64,000 nucleotides of DNA from Malurus cyaneus samueli (taxonomy: Eukaryota; Chordata; Aves; Passeriformes; Maluridae). The translations under genes were made by a program, and so were the position numbers. Of the stretch, positions 49,401-63,020 are shown piece by piece. The notes under the pieces are model-generated. The model searched no databases, was not told where the DNA came from, and saw nothing but the letters and a program-made list of their open reading frames with translations. Every line of letters begins with the position of its first letter. Position 1 is the first letter of the stretch. Location: assembly GCA_009741485.1 (NCBI GenBank), contig CM019217.1:32573165-32637164 (forward strand). Reading direction: 5' to 3'.

Positions 49401-52259
49401 GAAATGCTATGTTTGCATTGGGGAATTTCTGTTTTTCTCTCAGGGTTTTCAGTCAACTCTAGCCTTGGTAACTGGTGTCTATGAGCTAATGACTTTGGGA
49501 CAGCAATGCTGTGAGGAGAGAAAACACTAATGCAGCTTTAAACTACTTGCAAAAGATCCCTGGTGAGTCTCATTTCCGCCACTGGTTTTGCACTTCACTG
49601 TGAACCTAAAGTGCCCATCCCAGTCTGAGCTCAGGAGAGTCCACAGCTCACAGCTTCTTCAAGGTAGCAATCATAGCTGCTTTCTGTCCCAATAGCAATG
49701 AAACCTCACGGCTGCCAGGCTTCCCTGGCAGGATCCTCCACGACAGCCTCAGCCTGTGGGAGGCAGGGAGCAGGGAAGGTGCTGTAATGGTCTCCAGGAG
49801 ATGGTGGTCGCCTTCCATCATACCCGGGACAAGGGCAGGAACTCCGGGTGAAAGTTTTCACCCCTGAAAATGTGACTCCTTTTGGCTTGTATAAATGCAT
49901 GTTTATTATGAAAGGGGCTTTATAAAGACTCGAGAGCCTTCTTGCTTTCCCCAACTTGCCGTTGCAGTGCGACAGCTCCGCTCCCTGCAGGGTAAAGGTT
50001 GCTGGCGTAGCCCCAGGCTCTCCCAGGCAGCCCCTCCATGGATCTGCAGGAAGCGTTTGCAGCTCGGAGCAGAAGCATCCGCGTGTTTGGGCTGACATCT
50101 AGTGTCGGAATGGATGGGGCCGTTCCTCCCAGCGGGTGGTCTGAAAGGAATAACGAAGAGGACATTTCTTCGGCTTATTACTTCTAATTTGTTTAGAGAC
50201 CTGACCCATAAGCCCGCGAGTACCTTTGTTCCATTAAAGACCAAAGAAAATAATAATAGAGCACTCAAAAATAGCATTAAGTATTGTTAAAGACACTTCT
50301 CTACCCTAGATTTCCTGCAGCAGAATGTCAGGCATCTGATTCAGGGAGGTAAAAACATTAGATAATTGAGTGGTACGGCGATAGGAACAACTCAGCCTGG
50401 GTGGCTACAGGGAGGGACCGCAAAGGAATCCCTGGGCTTTTATACCCTCACAGTCTATGTACCTGTTCCAATGGTTATTTTTGGGTCTGGGGTCTGCCAG
50501 TTGTTCACTGGCCAGACAGTTATCACCCTGTATCACCTTTTACCTGTGTTTTTCCGTTTGTAACTTAGATCTGTTCTGACCGTTCCACCTGCTACAGTCA
50601 GAAAAAAAGAGTTGCAACAGGCATTTAATCTGAAGCTGCAGAAACAGACTTCAGTCTTATAAATACGTGAAGGAAGAGAAATATGTGTTTGTGCCCTACT
50701 TTCTCCACAAAACTGGGAGGGATTCTTGCGCAAGAGGGCTGCCTAGGTCCTGTTGGTCAAAGTCCATAGTGTTTATGCAGGAATTGGCTTTGCTAAAAGG
50801 GACAGATGGAATCAGGGAGCTGATCTTATCCTGACAGAGCAGGCATCCTGCCATTGAAGTTTCCCCAGGAAGTTTTCTGTTGCTGTTTAACCTTTAAATA
50901 TGTGGTCTTTCTTGTCAGATTTCCCATCAGATATCCCATTTCAGACAACCAGGGAATTCACAGTGAGTTCAGATGGTGCAGGGGATCTTGTGCAACCATA
51001 AACTGTTTGCTCTGTACACACACTTGAACTCTAGAACATACATGGAGATACTTTATATTAAGCTCTGATCCATTAAAGGAAAAAAAATCCTCATATTGGT
51101 TTAGTTATAGTATATTTTACTTAATGCAACATTCAAATAGATGCATATATGCATTTTTGGCCACAGTTTATGTTTGATACAGACCTTCTCTTTATCTTAG
51201 TGCCATCACACCACATGCAATCTGCCTCCCCAACATAAAACCAAAATAGCAGAGAGTCGATCTTGGCTGTAGAAACAGACACTGAAAACAAACCTCTGGA
51301 GAGGAACAAGCCCATCACCACCCCCTGCAGTTACTGAAAGCATCCATTAATGACAGGTTTCCTCCTGGCTCAGCCACGGTGCTAACGGGATTGGATGGCA
51401 GATCCCCTAGGGAGAAAGCAGTCTGACATAGCTCAGACAGTGCACACCAAGGGTGATAGCAAGGGTTTGGGGTTTTATAACCTTCTTCCATTATACCAAG
51501 GCCATCCTAGCACTTGAAGAATTAGAGTTTTCTTCCAGAAGCCTTATTGCTGAACAGCTGCTGCTGCTGTAGGCCCACTTGGCCAAATGGCCTCTGCTAT
51601 GGCAAACCACAGCAGAAGGGGCTGTTTTGAGACCACACCTCAATTATTAAATCTGATGTGCTGGCTCGAAAGAAGAAGACAAAAACCACTTCTCTGGTAC
51701 CATGTATGCTTTTAAAGTGAGTGTTGTAAAGCATTTGTGGTTTCACATTTCGTAAAACCATAAAATGCTTTTGTTTTGAGGAAAGGGATACTAGCAGCTG
51801 TACAAGGGCCACATAAAACACAACAGCTTTGGATGAGTAATCACAAGTTTCTGCCTATGGGCTATCCAGAATGAAACTTGGTTCAGAAACTGATGCTCCT
51901 CTTCTCTTCTTCAGAAGAGCTTTTCCAAGCTGCTCTGAGCAGTGTGCCACAGATGAAGTTGATCAATCCAGTGTTTTGGCTGCTTGGAGGTACTGACTTG
52001 CTTCCAGGGCACTTTTGAGTCTCATCTTTTGGCTGGTGGCAGCAATGCTGTCCTGCCAACAGACAGTTTTCTAGGGAAACTGTCTCACACTGGGGTATGA
52101 GCAGCATTTACCTTCCAGTTTCTTTGGCTTCAGATATGCTCCAAGTGCCACCAATAGGAAAACAGCTCATGCAATGTACCTTTAATTACGATTCAACCAA
52201 TGTCTTCCTGATGGATGCTCATGTCATACATTTTAAAATAACATGCTTGTAATTAATAT
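46424..52259. other. intergenic, no gene recognised
   Basis: Contains the purine-rich G-tract (46750-46853), a triple TTCACATGC motif (48943-48979) and a CpG-containing block at 49890-50290 that could be a conserved non-coding element. The open frames present are short and mutually overlapping. Confidence 0.65.
46750..46853 (+). repeat. purine-rich low-complexity tract with many G-runs
   Basis: Over 100 bp almost purely A/G, with many GGGG and GGG runs (for example GGAGGGGAGGGG). It is low-complexity sequence with G-quadruplex or triplex potential on the plus strand. Confidence 0.85.
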
Positions 52260-53063
52260 TTAGACAATATTGGTCCAATCATCACTTGTAGGTAACTCCT
52301 GTGTCATATTCCACTGTGGCAGCAGTGCTATTGCTGACGAGCACTGAATGAGCAGGGAGTGATCCCCCATGGCACTCCCAAGGGATGTGCCTGTCTCCTG
52401 AGCAATACTAGTTTTCAAAGGAGAAAAGAAATTGAAAATCACCTTCTCAGCCTGTCGTGCAGTGACTGGCAGTGGGCAGCATGAGCTGCCAGCATTCAGA
52501 TGAGAGGAAACCACATAAGGGGGACTCAAGTTGGTGTCAGCCACAGTTACACTGACTCTTTGCCCGAGGCAAGGGAGTGGATAACTCCAGTACCATGCCC
52601 AGAGCATGGAGAGCATGTTGGCACAGGCTGAGCTTCCACAGCAAAGGATCATCTCCTGGAACCGGGCCTCACAGCCACGTGTGGGGACATCAATACTTCT
52701 CCAGTCCAGCCAGGGTGGACGCAGTTTGATATGTCCTCCTTTAGCGCCTTGTAAATCCCTGCCTGCAGTAGTGGAAATATTCCTGTTTGCTCTGAGACTC
52801 TGCTGCCTCTGAGCTGATGCAACCATTTCCAGCATGTGGAGGAAACTGCAGATATGGGGGAATATAACCAAATAAACCAAACTCCAAACAAGCAGAGCAA
52901 ACAAGCTCTTAACCTTATTTCTTGGAAAAAAAAAAGTATCCAGTTTCAAATGTTTCTTACACCTGCTAAATGCATTTAGCAGTGGTGTTGTATCCTGAAC
53001 GAGCAGTCCTGAAGAAAGTAAAAGAGCTTCTTTGTTGTGATCTGGTGTGCTTGTGACAGCCAT
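52260..53063 (-). other. longest open frame in the window (267 codons), function unknown
   Basis: Starts MAVTSTPDHNKEALLLSSGL and ends SDDWTNIV. It has a hydrophobic stretch at about residues 54-75 (LFALLVWSLVYLVIFPHICSFL), which could be one membrane segment, and scattered cysteines. I recognise no domain. There is no CpG island, TATA box or conserved neighbour, and the A-tract at about 52925-52934 reads as part of the frame. At 801 bp it is long for chance but not impossible in 64 kb of vertebrate DNA. It is listed as a candidate only. Confidence 0.15.
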
Positions 53064-56000
53064 TCAGGAGATGATTTACAACTCTGTGCTGGAAGCTGGA
53101 CAACCACACTCAGGGCTCACATGGTTGCTCTCCATCGTTTCCAAACTTCCTTGAAAGAGCTAAGCACTTTGCCACCTATTTTCTGTTTCAAAAAAAACCA
53201 GCAGAATGAGATTTTGCACATGTTGGTCCTGCCAAGGAAAATAAGTCCTTACTGGGAATTGGAGGCAGCGGGCCATTGGCCCTGGAGGTTATTACAGGGT
53301 ATCCAGTTCCAGCAGCTGACAGCACTGCAGGAAATCTCAGACGTTCTTTGCTGCCATGCAGTGGATTAGCACATGAGCATAATGTCAGGAGGAAAAACGC
53401 AGAAAACATGAGCCACGTGCTATTGAAACAGACTGAGCAAAGAGCTTGGTTGGCGTCAGGCTGCCCCAGGGGACTGGTGCTGGGAGGAACAGCCCATGCT
53501 TTCCACTTCAGGCCACCAGCTGTCTCTGCTCTGCCTATGTGGCTTTAGCCACACTTTTTCACCCCTCTGCATGGGAGGTAGCCAGAGGCATGCCAAACAG
53601 GTTGCAGTCCAGAGCCCAGTACCACAATCCTGGTCAGCCCTGACCTGTGGCAAACAAGAAGCCATTTTTTAAATAGGTTTGCAAAAAACAGCAATAACAA
53701 CAACAACAACAACAACAAAAAAAAACATGTTGGGGAGGTGAGAGCTTGGAAAAGAGTCTTCTGAAAGAGAGAAGTGTAGCATGAGGCTCTGAACCAAATT
53801 TCATTCTGGATAGCCCACAGGCAGACACTTGTGATCACTCATCCAAAACTGTTGTGTTTTATGACACAGTGTATGAAATGAGACAGTTGTGCCTCCAGCA
53901 CTCACAGGTGCAGCACAGGGTTCCCTGTGAACAAAGTGAAAGTGAACTTCAGCAACATGAACCACTTTGCCATGTGTTTCCTTGGTGTCTACTGAGAGTG
54001 GCACCGAGAGCACATCATTTTGTCAAGATGCATATGCTATTTATTCTGGTGCTAAAAGAGGAAGGATGACAGAAAAATTTTTACTGGTTATCCTGAGCAG
54101 GGGAAAGGGTGCATTTTCACCTGCTACTCCCTTTGCTGGTGATCAGTGTGATGCCTCCCAGACATCCCACTTCTCCCTGCCTTGTGCTGGCTTCTGGTAT
54201 AGCTACAGGGAACAGTATGGGGAAACAAGCCCCTGAAGTGATTTGGGTTCATGACAGCCTTCCTTGCTCCCTGAACAGGTGATAGATCAGGCAGTTGATG
54301 TTGGAGGACTACCAGCAGAAAAGCACCTCCCAGAAAGAATGCAGAGTGCTGTGAGTTCTGAGAACCTCTGGGAAGATGGTTGTCCAAATAAAAGTAAGCC
54401 TTCCTACTGTTTATTTCTCTTCATTTCAGATGTTCAGAGCTTTGTTTAGCTTCTTCTCAAAGAAAACCATAAAACTACCTACAGCCTTAACTTCTCTGAG
54501 TAATTCTGGCTGCAGTGAACACTCTGCAGTGCAGAACCCAGTCACTCAGGCAAAAGGGGCAACAGTGTGCACATACAGACCTGCTCCACATGTGCTCCCC
54601 CATTGCTGGCTTGCCAGTGTCCAGATGGGCTTATCTGGGCCAGAGAAAAAGCTGTGACACCAGAAGAGATGTAAAACACCAGGACAAGCAGGATCCCCTC
54701 ATCTGGAGGCAGCGAGGTGTCTCTGCAGGCAGGAGATGGCCCCAGGAATCCAGAATCATTCACAAAACAAGGAGAAAAGGAAAGCACGGGCTCTCCAAGT
54801 TTTCAGCTTCTCCTGGCAGCATGAAGTGTTGCATTCTAGGAAAGGTGAGATTGATTGAATACATATTGACTTCAGGATGTCTATACAAAGAGAAAAGCAT
54901 TTTTATATAGCACTAAATAGGAGCCTCCACATGGGGGGCATATTTCAGGAAAAAGAAGGCTATGATTTCATTCAGGTCTATGATAAGGGCCTTGACAGAG
55001 AGCAGAAGAATGCCAAAGGACAGACTGTCTTCACTACTGGAATTGGAAGATGTGGTTATAAATCTCAGTACTATGGAGAAGAGCAGTAATATAAAGTCAC
55101 AAAGTCAAGGCAACAGAAATAGGATGCAGATGAAGCGGCAGAATGAATTCAGACCAGATTAAAGTCACTATGCAACATCCAGATCCACTGAAATCATGCT
55201 GCTTTGGATTGTGGTAAGAGATAATGAGAACAGAAATCAAGGCAGTTTGTCTCAGACTCTGAGAGACGTCTGAGTGTTTAGATGGAAAAATGAGCTCAGG
55301 TACCCCAGGACTGAGGATGTTCTAGCTCCTGTCCCCAGACAAAAGATTCCTACCACCCCTGAGACCAGTAATATGTTAGGATTTCCCAATATGAGCACTC
55401 AGCTGATGGGAGAAAGTAATGCTGATCCTGATGTCAAGATATGGCCTTGCCCTCCTATGGGGAAGGACGTCATCAGTGGTGTCAGACAGGGATGGGACTT
55501 TACCTGTAAGAAAATCTGATGCAGATAAGGCTTTGCTTGAGAAGTTGTAGCTTGTTGATGGACAAATAACCATAGCTAGGAAATTATCAAAGCTGGGAAA
55601 CAGACATCTTGTGAATATTTTTTTACCCAGAACAGTGGTTGGGTTGTAAAACAGCTGTCTCTTCTCTGTGGGAGCGAATTCTCCAGAGGTGACTCAGCAG
55701 TCAGTGAGATGAGAACCAGACACTTGTAGTTTATGAGCAATGGGCAAAGTTGAGACTTTAACCTGTGTTCTCCTGGTGAGGATTTCAACCTCTAGCATAG
55801 CCTTACTAATGACTAAGACACAGTAACAAAAAGCCAGGACTGATGAGATCAAAAATAGGACAGCCAAGAGGAACAATGTGTCGTGGCACACCAAAAGTAG
55901 TAAGGGTGACTGTAGGCATCAAACTCTCTGCAGCACAGGGCATGCTTGCTGCAGGCAGCCTGTCAGAGACCAGCCTTTGGCTCCTTATTATAAATACTCT

Positions 56001-59000
56001 CAGGTTAGCTTAAATAACTACTGTCAGAATAAAGGCCTGTTTCTTTGTTAGATCATGATGCAAGCCCAGCTCCCTCAGTTCTTAAACTCTAATGTCAAAA
56101 GTTAAAGCTGAACTTCATATAACCTTCAGGCTAAAAAGGATGCCAAATGCCAAATATTTTTGAGTTTTAAAATGACATTTTATGCTAGCCCTGGATAGTT
56201 TACTTTGTATTTATACTAAGTTCAAGCTAATGTTTTAAGTCTCTTTCATGCTCCACGTAGAAATCTAGCACAAAGATCAAACATAGAATACTATTTTAAT
56301 CTTGGAAAGTAGGCACTGAAACACTGATTTGCCAGATACTTTAACCTCTCAAATTACCCCTCATTTATTTAATGGGAAAATCTGAAACCCACATACTTTG
56401 CTTGAATAGGTCTACATTTAACTAGCACTAGATGGCTGTAAGATTGTGTGAGATTGTTAGACTTTAATCTCATACATTCATCTTTTAAGACTGATGCTCA
56501 AACAAAGTCATAAACTGTCAGGAACTGCTGTGCAAGGCACGGGTGGATGTGCAGAATACCCTGTTGTTTTCTTGGAGGAGCCACTGACATATAAACGGAT
56601 GTGTTGAGTTCAGGTCCTGAGGAACATGTTAGTGTCACGGCACAGCAGGGTTAGTAACACCTACTTTATTTGGCTGATTATAGTTTTATTTTTTACGCTA
56701 AATAAACTAAGTAATCTTGATCACCCACTTAGCTTGCCAAGTTTCCATCCCCACTCACACTATTACATGTTGACCTCTGTCTAGAATAGCAGTAAAATTC
56801 TTCACCATAGTCCCCCAGCATACAAGAAATGACAACACAGCAGAGATGAAGCAGAATGTACAGTATCCTGGTGCTTAGCACTGACTATCTGGTTTTGCTA
56901 TCTAGCAAACTTAGTTTCTCTGATTTCAATAGATAAATGCATTGCATAAGGTTTCCTCAGTTAGGTAAAAGGTCCCATGTTACAGGACACTGATGTTCAG
57001 ACAAGCATGGTCTTGGGCTAATTAAGTAATAACATTGCAGGGACGTGAGTTATAAATGTTGGGTAAATAGTGGCGGTGGAGATAGGTTGTTATCCAAGCA
57101 AAACTCAGACTCTTTGGAAGGGATGAAGACTGGTTTCAGTCCAAGACAATGGCGTCCTCCCCTTGAGCTGGACACGCTTGTGCTCAGGCTGACACATCAT
57201 GGGGTGAGGGAGGAGGTTTCTTCTGCCACGTGTGGCCATCGGCTGGTGCAGGCTTTCCAGTGTTTTCTGACCTGAGCTCCTATGTATCTTTCAGTGACAG
57301 AGGTTCCCTGTGTAATGAATTTAAGTCCACTGGTGAAGTGTTTATTTTTCTTAATTGCCTTCATGACCACTAGGAAGTAATTCATAACCCTCTGGGGCTC
57401 TGTAGGGTTCATGTTAAAATTGTTATTCCAACCCACACTAGCTATATGAAATATGCTTTTCCTTTGGGGCCTCTTCTGGGAGCTCATTTGAAGCAATATT
57501 TGCATCCTTTCCTTCCCATCTCAGGAGTGCAGATTGCAGCCTGTCCTGCTGGGCAGCAGCTGGCTGATACAGGGCAGCACTGACTGCGTTCAGTCCCTTG
57601 GAGACATATCCCTCCCTGCTGCTGTCACCCCTACTCTTTTCTTTTCTTCTTGGCTATGAATGACCACTGCAGCAGTTCAGGTATCTGTGTGAAGTGGGCT
57701 GAGAGCAAGCTGTGGTTATTGAACAAGGAAAGCCATTAAAAGAAGATTATCTTGGAGGTCTGGGTAGTGATTGCATAACATGGGGTGAATAGAGGTACTA
57801 AGCAAAATGCTCGAGAGGTTCTCAAACCGAATAAATACTCTTGCTCACCCTCTGCAAGAACATAAAGTCCTAGGATGGCTGGAGCCAGTGTTGTTTGTGT
57901 TTACCAGACTTGGGTGCACTTTTATCCTGTCAACTTGTCCCCTCAATGCTTTTAACAAGCAGGATCTGCAGGGGAAAGGCCTTGCATACCCGAATAGTGC
58001 TATGGTGTGAAGAACCACCCTCTTTGTTCATTCTAATTATGTTTAATGAAAGCACAGGCTGTTCCTCAAGGAGACCATTGTCAGGGAGCATTTACAGAGC
58101 AGCACTGACAATGATGCACCAACCCCATGCAGCTTCTTGCAAGGAAACTGGGAGCCATTGAGGGGTCTCCATTAGTTCATTGAATTTCTTCATTTCCAGG
58201 AGATATTCTTCAACTAGAAAATTTATTAAAGTGACCTGTGACTGTGGTAGTGAAGGCTAGAGTAAGAGATTTGGAGAGGTGCTCTCCACCCATCACAGAT
58301 GCCTGAATTGAGGCACGTCAAAGAACTTTAAACAGCCCCTGTCTGTCAGTCAGGGTGATCACTGTCGCACTTTGATGTACTCATTAGCCAGGGAGTGAAT
58401 GTTTTCAGTAGCCCAAGTGTCATACCAGATGGGTAGGTTAGAGGAAAACTTTGCCTCAAGAAACAGTGAAAGATCGCTGCTTTTCTACAGGAAAGCTGCA
58501 GTTTGTAGCTTTGAAATGCTCTGCGGCTAACAAGTGTGTGACTTTATCATATATATCTGCACATGACTGACAGCAAGAGCAAACCACTTCTTATCTCTTG
58601 AATTCCTCATGGCTGAACTACTGCTCACCATAGGATCGCAGAAATAACTGACTTGACATAAAGTATGTTTACAGAAGATCTGAAGGAGCAGCAGATGCCT
58701 TGCTTAATGCACACCTCCATGCCGAACCATTTGTGAGAATGCTCAAGGGCAGGAGCAAAGAAACTGATAGTAAACTTCTGCAGCCAATGACTTCTACCAA
58801 GTTAAGGTTTCCTTGTCAGCCCAGGAGGGAGACACATGTATTGCCAGAGGTTTTCTAGGGAAGCCAGTAGAGGGGCTTGTACCACCTGTGACTTTTTAAT
58901 CTCAGGTTTGGTGGGGAGAAAAGGAAGAAGAACATTAGTCCAGCAGAATTAAACTTCAGACTGGCACAAATCCTCTTCCTCTTCTTCAAAGAAGTGCAAG

Positions 59001-62000
59001 CAGCTTTTATGGCTGAATGTGGCCTGCCTTCTTCTCTAATGAGAGGAAAGAAATAACCAAACTAATAAGTCAGGCTGTGTTGGCCAAGTGTTCAGCTACT
59101 GCTGTATGTGAAAGAGAACAGGAACTGAGAAGGAATTACAAGCTGACAACAAGTCATGTTATGACTTCTTATCTTTCTTTTAAACAAGAAAGAAGGACAA
59201 TTTTCCCTCAGATTTTCCAGTTCACTGGGAAAAACCAAACCATGTTTTACTTTTAGCAGCTTTTGTTGTTGCATGGGGTCCTAGATCCAAGAGCATAGAT
59301 AGAATTGTGATGCCAGGAAGGCTCATATATCTGGCAAGGCAGATTGAACGGTTGGTGTGAACCCAGAGAATTTTCTTTCATTTCTATTGCCATGTTTGTG
59401 ATTTCTGCAGGACTGGAAGAAAAAAAAAAAAAGCTTCAAGGACACTTGACGCAGTTTTTGCCAGGGGGATTTCTTGAGTAATCTAAGTGGTTGAGAATAT
59501 TTTCTCAAACAATTTTGGATCAATGAGGTATCTCCTCATCTGCAATTTGAGTTGAGGGATTTTCTTTCCTCTATGCATGCTTCTTCCTAAACCCTGTCTA
59601 ACAGCTAGCTAGTGAGGACTGTTGTCCCTGGACACCAGCTCAGGCTCTGATAGCTTTTATAAGAGCATTTGTATCAAAATATTATTGTGCTGGAGTCTCC
59701 ACTGCCATCTGGGGCTTTGTGCAGACAGGGTGCTTACAAATGAATGTGAACCAAAGCAAATCAACATTGCTTGGCAGGAATGAAATGTATTGCTAGGATC
59801 TGTCTCTGCCAAGCTAGACTGTTTGGCTTCAGTCCCACTCTTCAGGGGGACTGTCTGTCAAAACAAAAGTTGGTATTATACAGCGTCATGGTTATGTGGC
59901 TCACTAGTCCTTTAACCCCTCTTAGGCCTTACTCTTATTTGCTGAGTGGAAACCTGTGAATCTCCAATTCTTAAGGCAGACTTTGAGCTCTGGTACCTTG
60001 CACCAGTTGGCTCTCATACCACTGAGTCAGCTCAGACAGCGTTGCCAAGCCTGGCTTCTTGGTCTAACCACCTCATAAACCTGGCTATCCTTTCAAGGTG
60101 AGAGTCCATCTCAGACACTTTATTATCCCTTTCCCGCATGAGCCCTGCTGATAAGCCCATTAGAGGATAAGCCAAGGCAATGATGTGAATGTCCTCATGG
60201 GTCTGCCAAGAGGTGCAAAATAATATTTCCCTCACGCTTTCTGGACATGTTTCTGAGTTCATTCTACATAAGTATGGACATAATAAATTACCACAATGGC
60301 TTGGCCAAGACATGACACTACAGGTGGCTCCCAGCCCATAATGTACAATTTTTGCCATAGTGAAAATCCACAGTAAGCACTAGTAGAAGGGCTGTTTCTG
60401 AACACGAGCTCTGCAGGGCCACCTCCCATCCTGAAAGTCCAGCCAGGGGCAGCAGGAGGAGGACATGCATATTCCCTTCAGGAGATGGATGAAGTGGCAG
60501 ATCCTCGTTTGAGACCCCGTGGAGCCTGGAGATGGCTGAGAAGAGTGGTGACTGTAGGGGTGACACACAGTACGTGCCATCTCTCAGGCAGGCAGCTGCC
60601 CACAGCACTGCCCAGGCTGTCACGTCTCCCAGCAGCCTGGTGTGCAGCTGCAGCCTTGTGCCTGTGGGCAGGGCAGTGGCAGCCTTGCACAGGCTGGGAC
60701 GCTGTCAGAGCACAGACTGACTGCCCTGGTCACGCAGCCTTGAGGCTTTCCCTCGCGTGGCAGGATTAGTGTGTTTTCCTTCAAAGTTCAGGCTGGAGCA
60801 GGCCTGTACCGCCTGGCCCTCCCAGGCAACGTCTGCTCAGGGGACCAGGACTTGTTATCATCCCAGAAGACTGGGGACCAGAGTCCAGATGTCCTTCTCC
60901 TGGGCACAAAGCTTTACGGATGGCCCCAATGCTCAGCTGTCTCTGACACAAGGTGCAGCACAGCTGTGTGACCCTGGGTTGGTTTTTGCTGAGAAAACTG
61001 CTGCTGCACTGTGAGAAAACAAATTAACTAAAGCCAAGCAAGATAAGAAAAGTCAAAACATAGAATTAAAGTTGTCAAGAGGATGATAGCTAGCAATGCA
61101 AACCTTCAAAAGGAAATGTTATGTGGAGGGATAAAGCCCTGAATAGCTAGTTCCCTATGTTGCTTTAAAGATCCGTTGGAGCTTAGAAATGCTCCAAGTC
61201 CTCAGCTCAGATCTAAACAAATGGGAGGATATGAACCAAGTGCTGGGCTCCAAGATGGGGATCGAAAATGGGGCACATGAAAAAAAAAAGGAAGAAAAAA
61301 AGGGGCTGGGCATGTCACGGAGAGGGAAATGTCCATGAAGAGTGCATTTAGTTCACAGACACTACAGAAAATCCCAGTACCCCTTCCCCTGACAAGGCAT
61401 CTTCTTTCTGGAGCTGGAAGCCCTGTGGGAGGAGAGTATGGACAGCACCTCTCCAGCCTATGTCTTGGGAGCGGTGGCCTGCAGGCAGCAGCTCTGGCTC
61501 ATGGACTGCAGCAGCCAGTGTAACACTGTGCGGAAGGCAAGCCAGGACACGAGGGGTGTTTGCAAGGGGTCAAATAAGTGTTTGGGGCAAAGGGGGCTGA
61601 AAGCTGTCTTGCTGCACTTGCAAGAGCCCAGTATTTGGTAAGGGCTAACTGGATGTGCTGGATGTGCAGTGGGAAGGTTTGTAAGGAGCAAAGAGAAGTT
61701 CAGATGGCCACACCTGGTGTGGTGGCCAGCTATCACAACCTTCCCCAGGTGTAAATATGTGCAAAGGGTATTTTCCACAGTGAACTGGACAATGTTAGGA
61801 ATGCTATGAAATTCTTTTATTTGTGAAAAAGAATTGAAGCAAATTAATGTGCAGTTATGACATACAATAGGTGCTGACATTGCATTAGAGTTATAGTTAG
61901 GTTGCTGCAAAGGAGAAAAACCTAGTGATGACTCATGACTAAAATGTGAACATTTTTAAAATTTTTAATATGAAATTAGGCACCATCCAGCACTGGATAG

Positions 62001-62299
62001 CTAAATAATATCAAACACCGGAAAATAAATATATCAATTATTATCTAGCTGAAGCCTGATTTTTCTGCTGGTGCATCAGGAGCTGGATTAGTCCCAGGGC
62101 AGCACAGAAGAAGCTGAGAGGACAGGGACCTTCTGCAGGGACTTGCATCCATACAGAGAGAGGTGAGTTTGCTCAGCTAATGCTCTGTGGTACCGCCGTG
62201 CCATGGAAACGCATGGATCTCGACTCACACATACTGCACTTCCCAGCTGGAAAGATGCTTTGCCTTAATCTCACTCTGAATTCCATCAGAAACCACTGC
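53064..62299. other. intergenic region upstream of ENPP6
   Basis: No gene is recognised. It contains an (AAC)n repeat at 53694-53725 and poly-A runs at 59419-59431 and 61281-61300. GC content rises around 60480-60960. Any distal ENPP6 enhancers would be expected here, but none can be identified from sequence alone. Confidence 0.65.
53694..53725 (+). repeat. (AAC)n microsatellite with poly-A end
   Basis: Seven or more AAC units followed by nine A residues. Confidence 0.93.
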
Positions 62300-62950
62300 C
62301 GGAGAGAGGAGCAGCAAGCGCGCGTTGGCGCTGCTGGAGATGTAAGGCTGTGTTTGAAAGACCGCAGCCCCTCTGTGCGAGCCCCTGCGAGCCGCATTCC
62401 CTGCGCGGAGCCGGGCCGGCCGCCGAGCGAGCTCCGCTCCCTGCCAGCGGCGCTGGGAGCGCGCCGGGGGCCAGCGGGCAGCGTGCCCGCCCTGCCTCGC
62501 CCGTGTCTGCCGAGTGTCCTGAGAGGGTCCAGTTACTTTCATGCCGTGCGTGCCCCGCTGCGAAGCTATTGTTCCTGCAGCTGGGCAGTACCGAGCACCT
62601 CCCTCAGCTCGAGATTAATCATCTGCGCGCAATTAACCTGTGACCTCCCACGCCCGCGGCGCGGGGCAGCGCTGTAGCTTTAACGCGGGCGCTGGAAGCG
62701 GGAGGGGGACAGCAGTGCCAGCTCCGGCCCCGGAGCCGCCGCAGATCCCTCACTGCTGCCTGCCATGGAGAGCCGCAGCCTCCTCGCCGCCCTCCTGGCT
62801 GCTGCCCTCACCGCGCTCCTGCCGCGTCCCGTTGCACCCTCGGCCCACCGCAAGCTCCTGGTGTTCCTACTCGACGGCTTTCGCTTCGACTACATCGATG
62901 ACAGAGAGCTGGAGGGCTTGCCGGGCTTTCGGGACATTGTGAACATGGGG
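62300..62950 (+). promoter_or_regulatory. ENPP6: ENPP6 CpG island, promoter and 5' UTR
   Basis: CpG density rises sharply from about 62310 and stays high through the first coding exon, unlike the rest of the window. No TATA box is seen upstream of the ATG, which fits a CpG-island promoter with dispersed starts. A palindrome-like ATTAATCATC...GCGCGCAATTAA block at 62612-62636 could be a homeodomain-type binding site. The exact transcription start is not visible. Confidence 0.75.
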
Positions 62951-63020
62951 GTGAAGGTGGATTACATGACCCCAGACTTCCCCAGCCTCTCTTACCCAAA
63001 TTACTACACACTGATGACGG
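62765..63020 (+). CDS. ENPP6: ENPP6 first coding exon (N-terminal 85 residues), rest outside the window
   Basis: ENPP6 is a zinc-dependent choline-specific glycerophosphodiesterase. It is GPI-anchored or secreted, cleaves glycerophosphocholine and lysophosphatidylcholine, and is known from myelinating oligodendrocytes and kidney. Residues 1-28 are a hydrophobic signal peptide ([15 protein letters not shown] core) about five residues longer than in human. [16 protein letters not shown] carries the first zinc ligand, D37 (human D32). [18 protein letters not shown] carries the catalytic nucleophile S76 (human S71). The start at 62765 lies in a good Kozak context (CTGCCATGG) and is the only one giving a signal peptide. 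The donor ATGACGG|gtgagt leaves phase 1 at 63021. Remaining exons lie beyond 64000. The gene runs in the same direction as IRF2. Confidence 0.96.

Noticed and set aside
52428..52437. GAAATTGAAA, a perfect GAAANNGAAA ISRE core that could be an IRF2 autoregulatory site.
   Set aside because: With eight fixed bases, about two such matches are expected by chance in 64 kb on both strands. It lies 28 kb past IRF2.
62180..62677. 165-codon and other frames in the ENPP6 upstream region.
   Set aside because: CpG islands lack stop codons and give spurious frames. The composition is Arg/Pro/Ala-rich and there is no domain.
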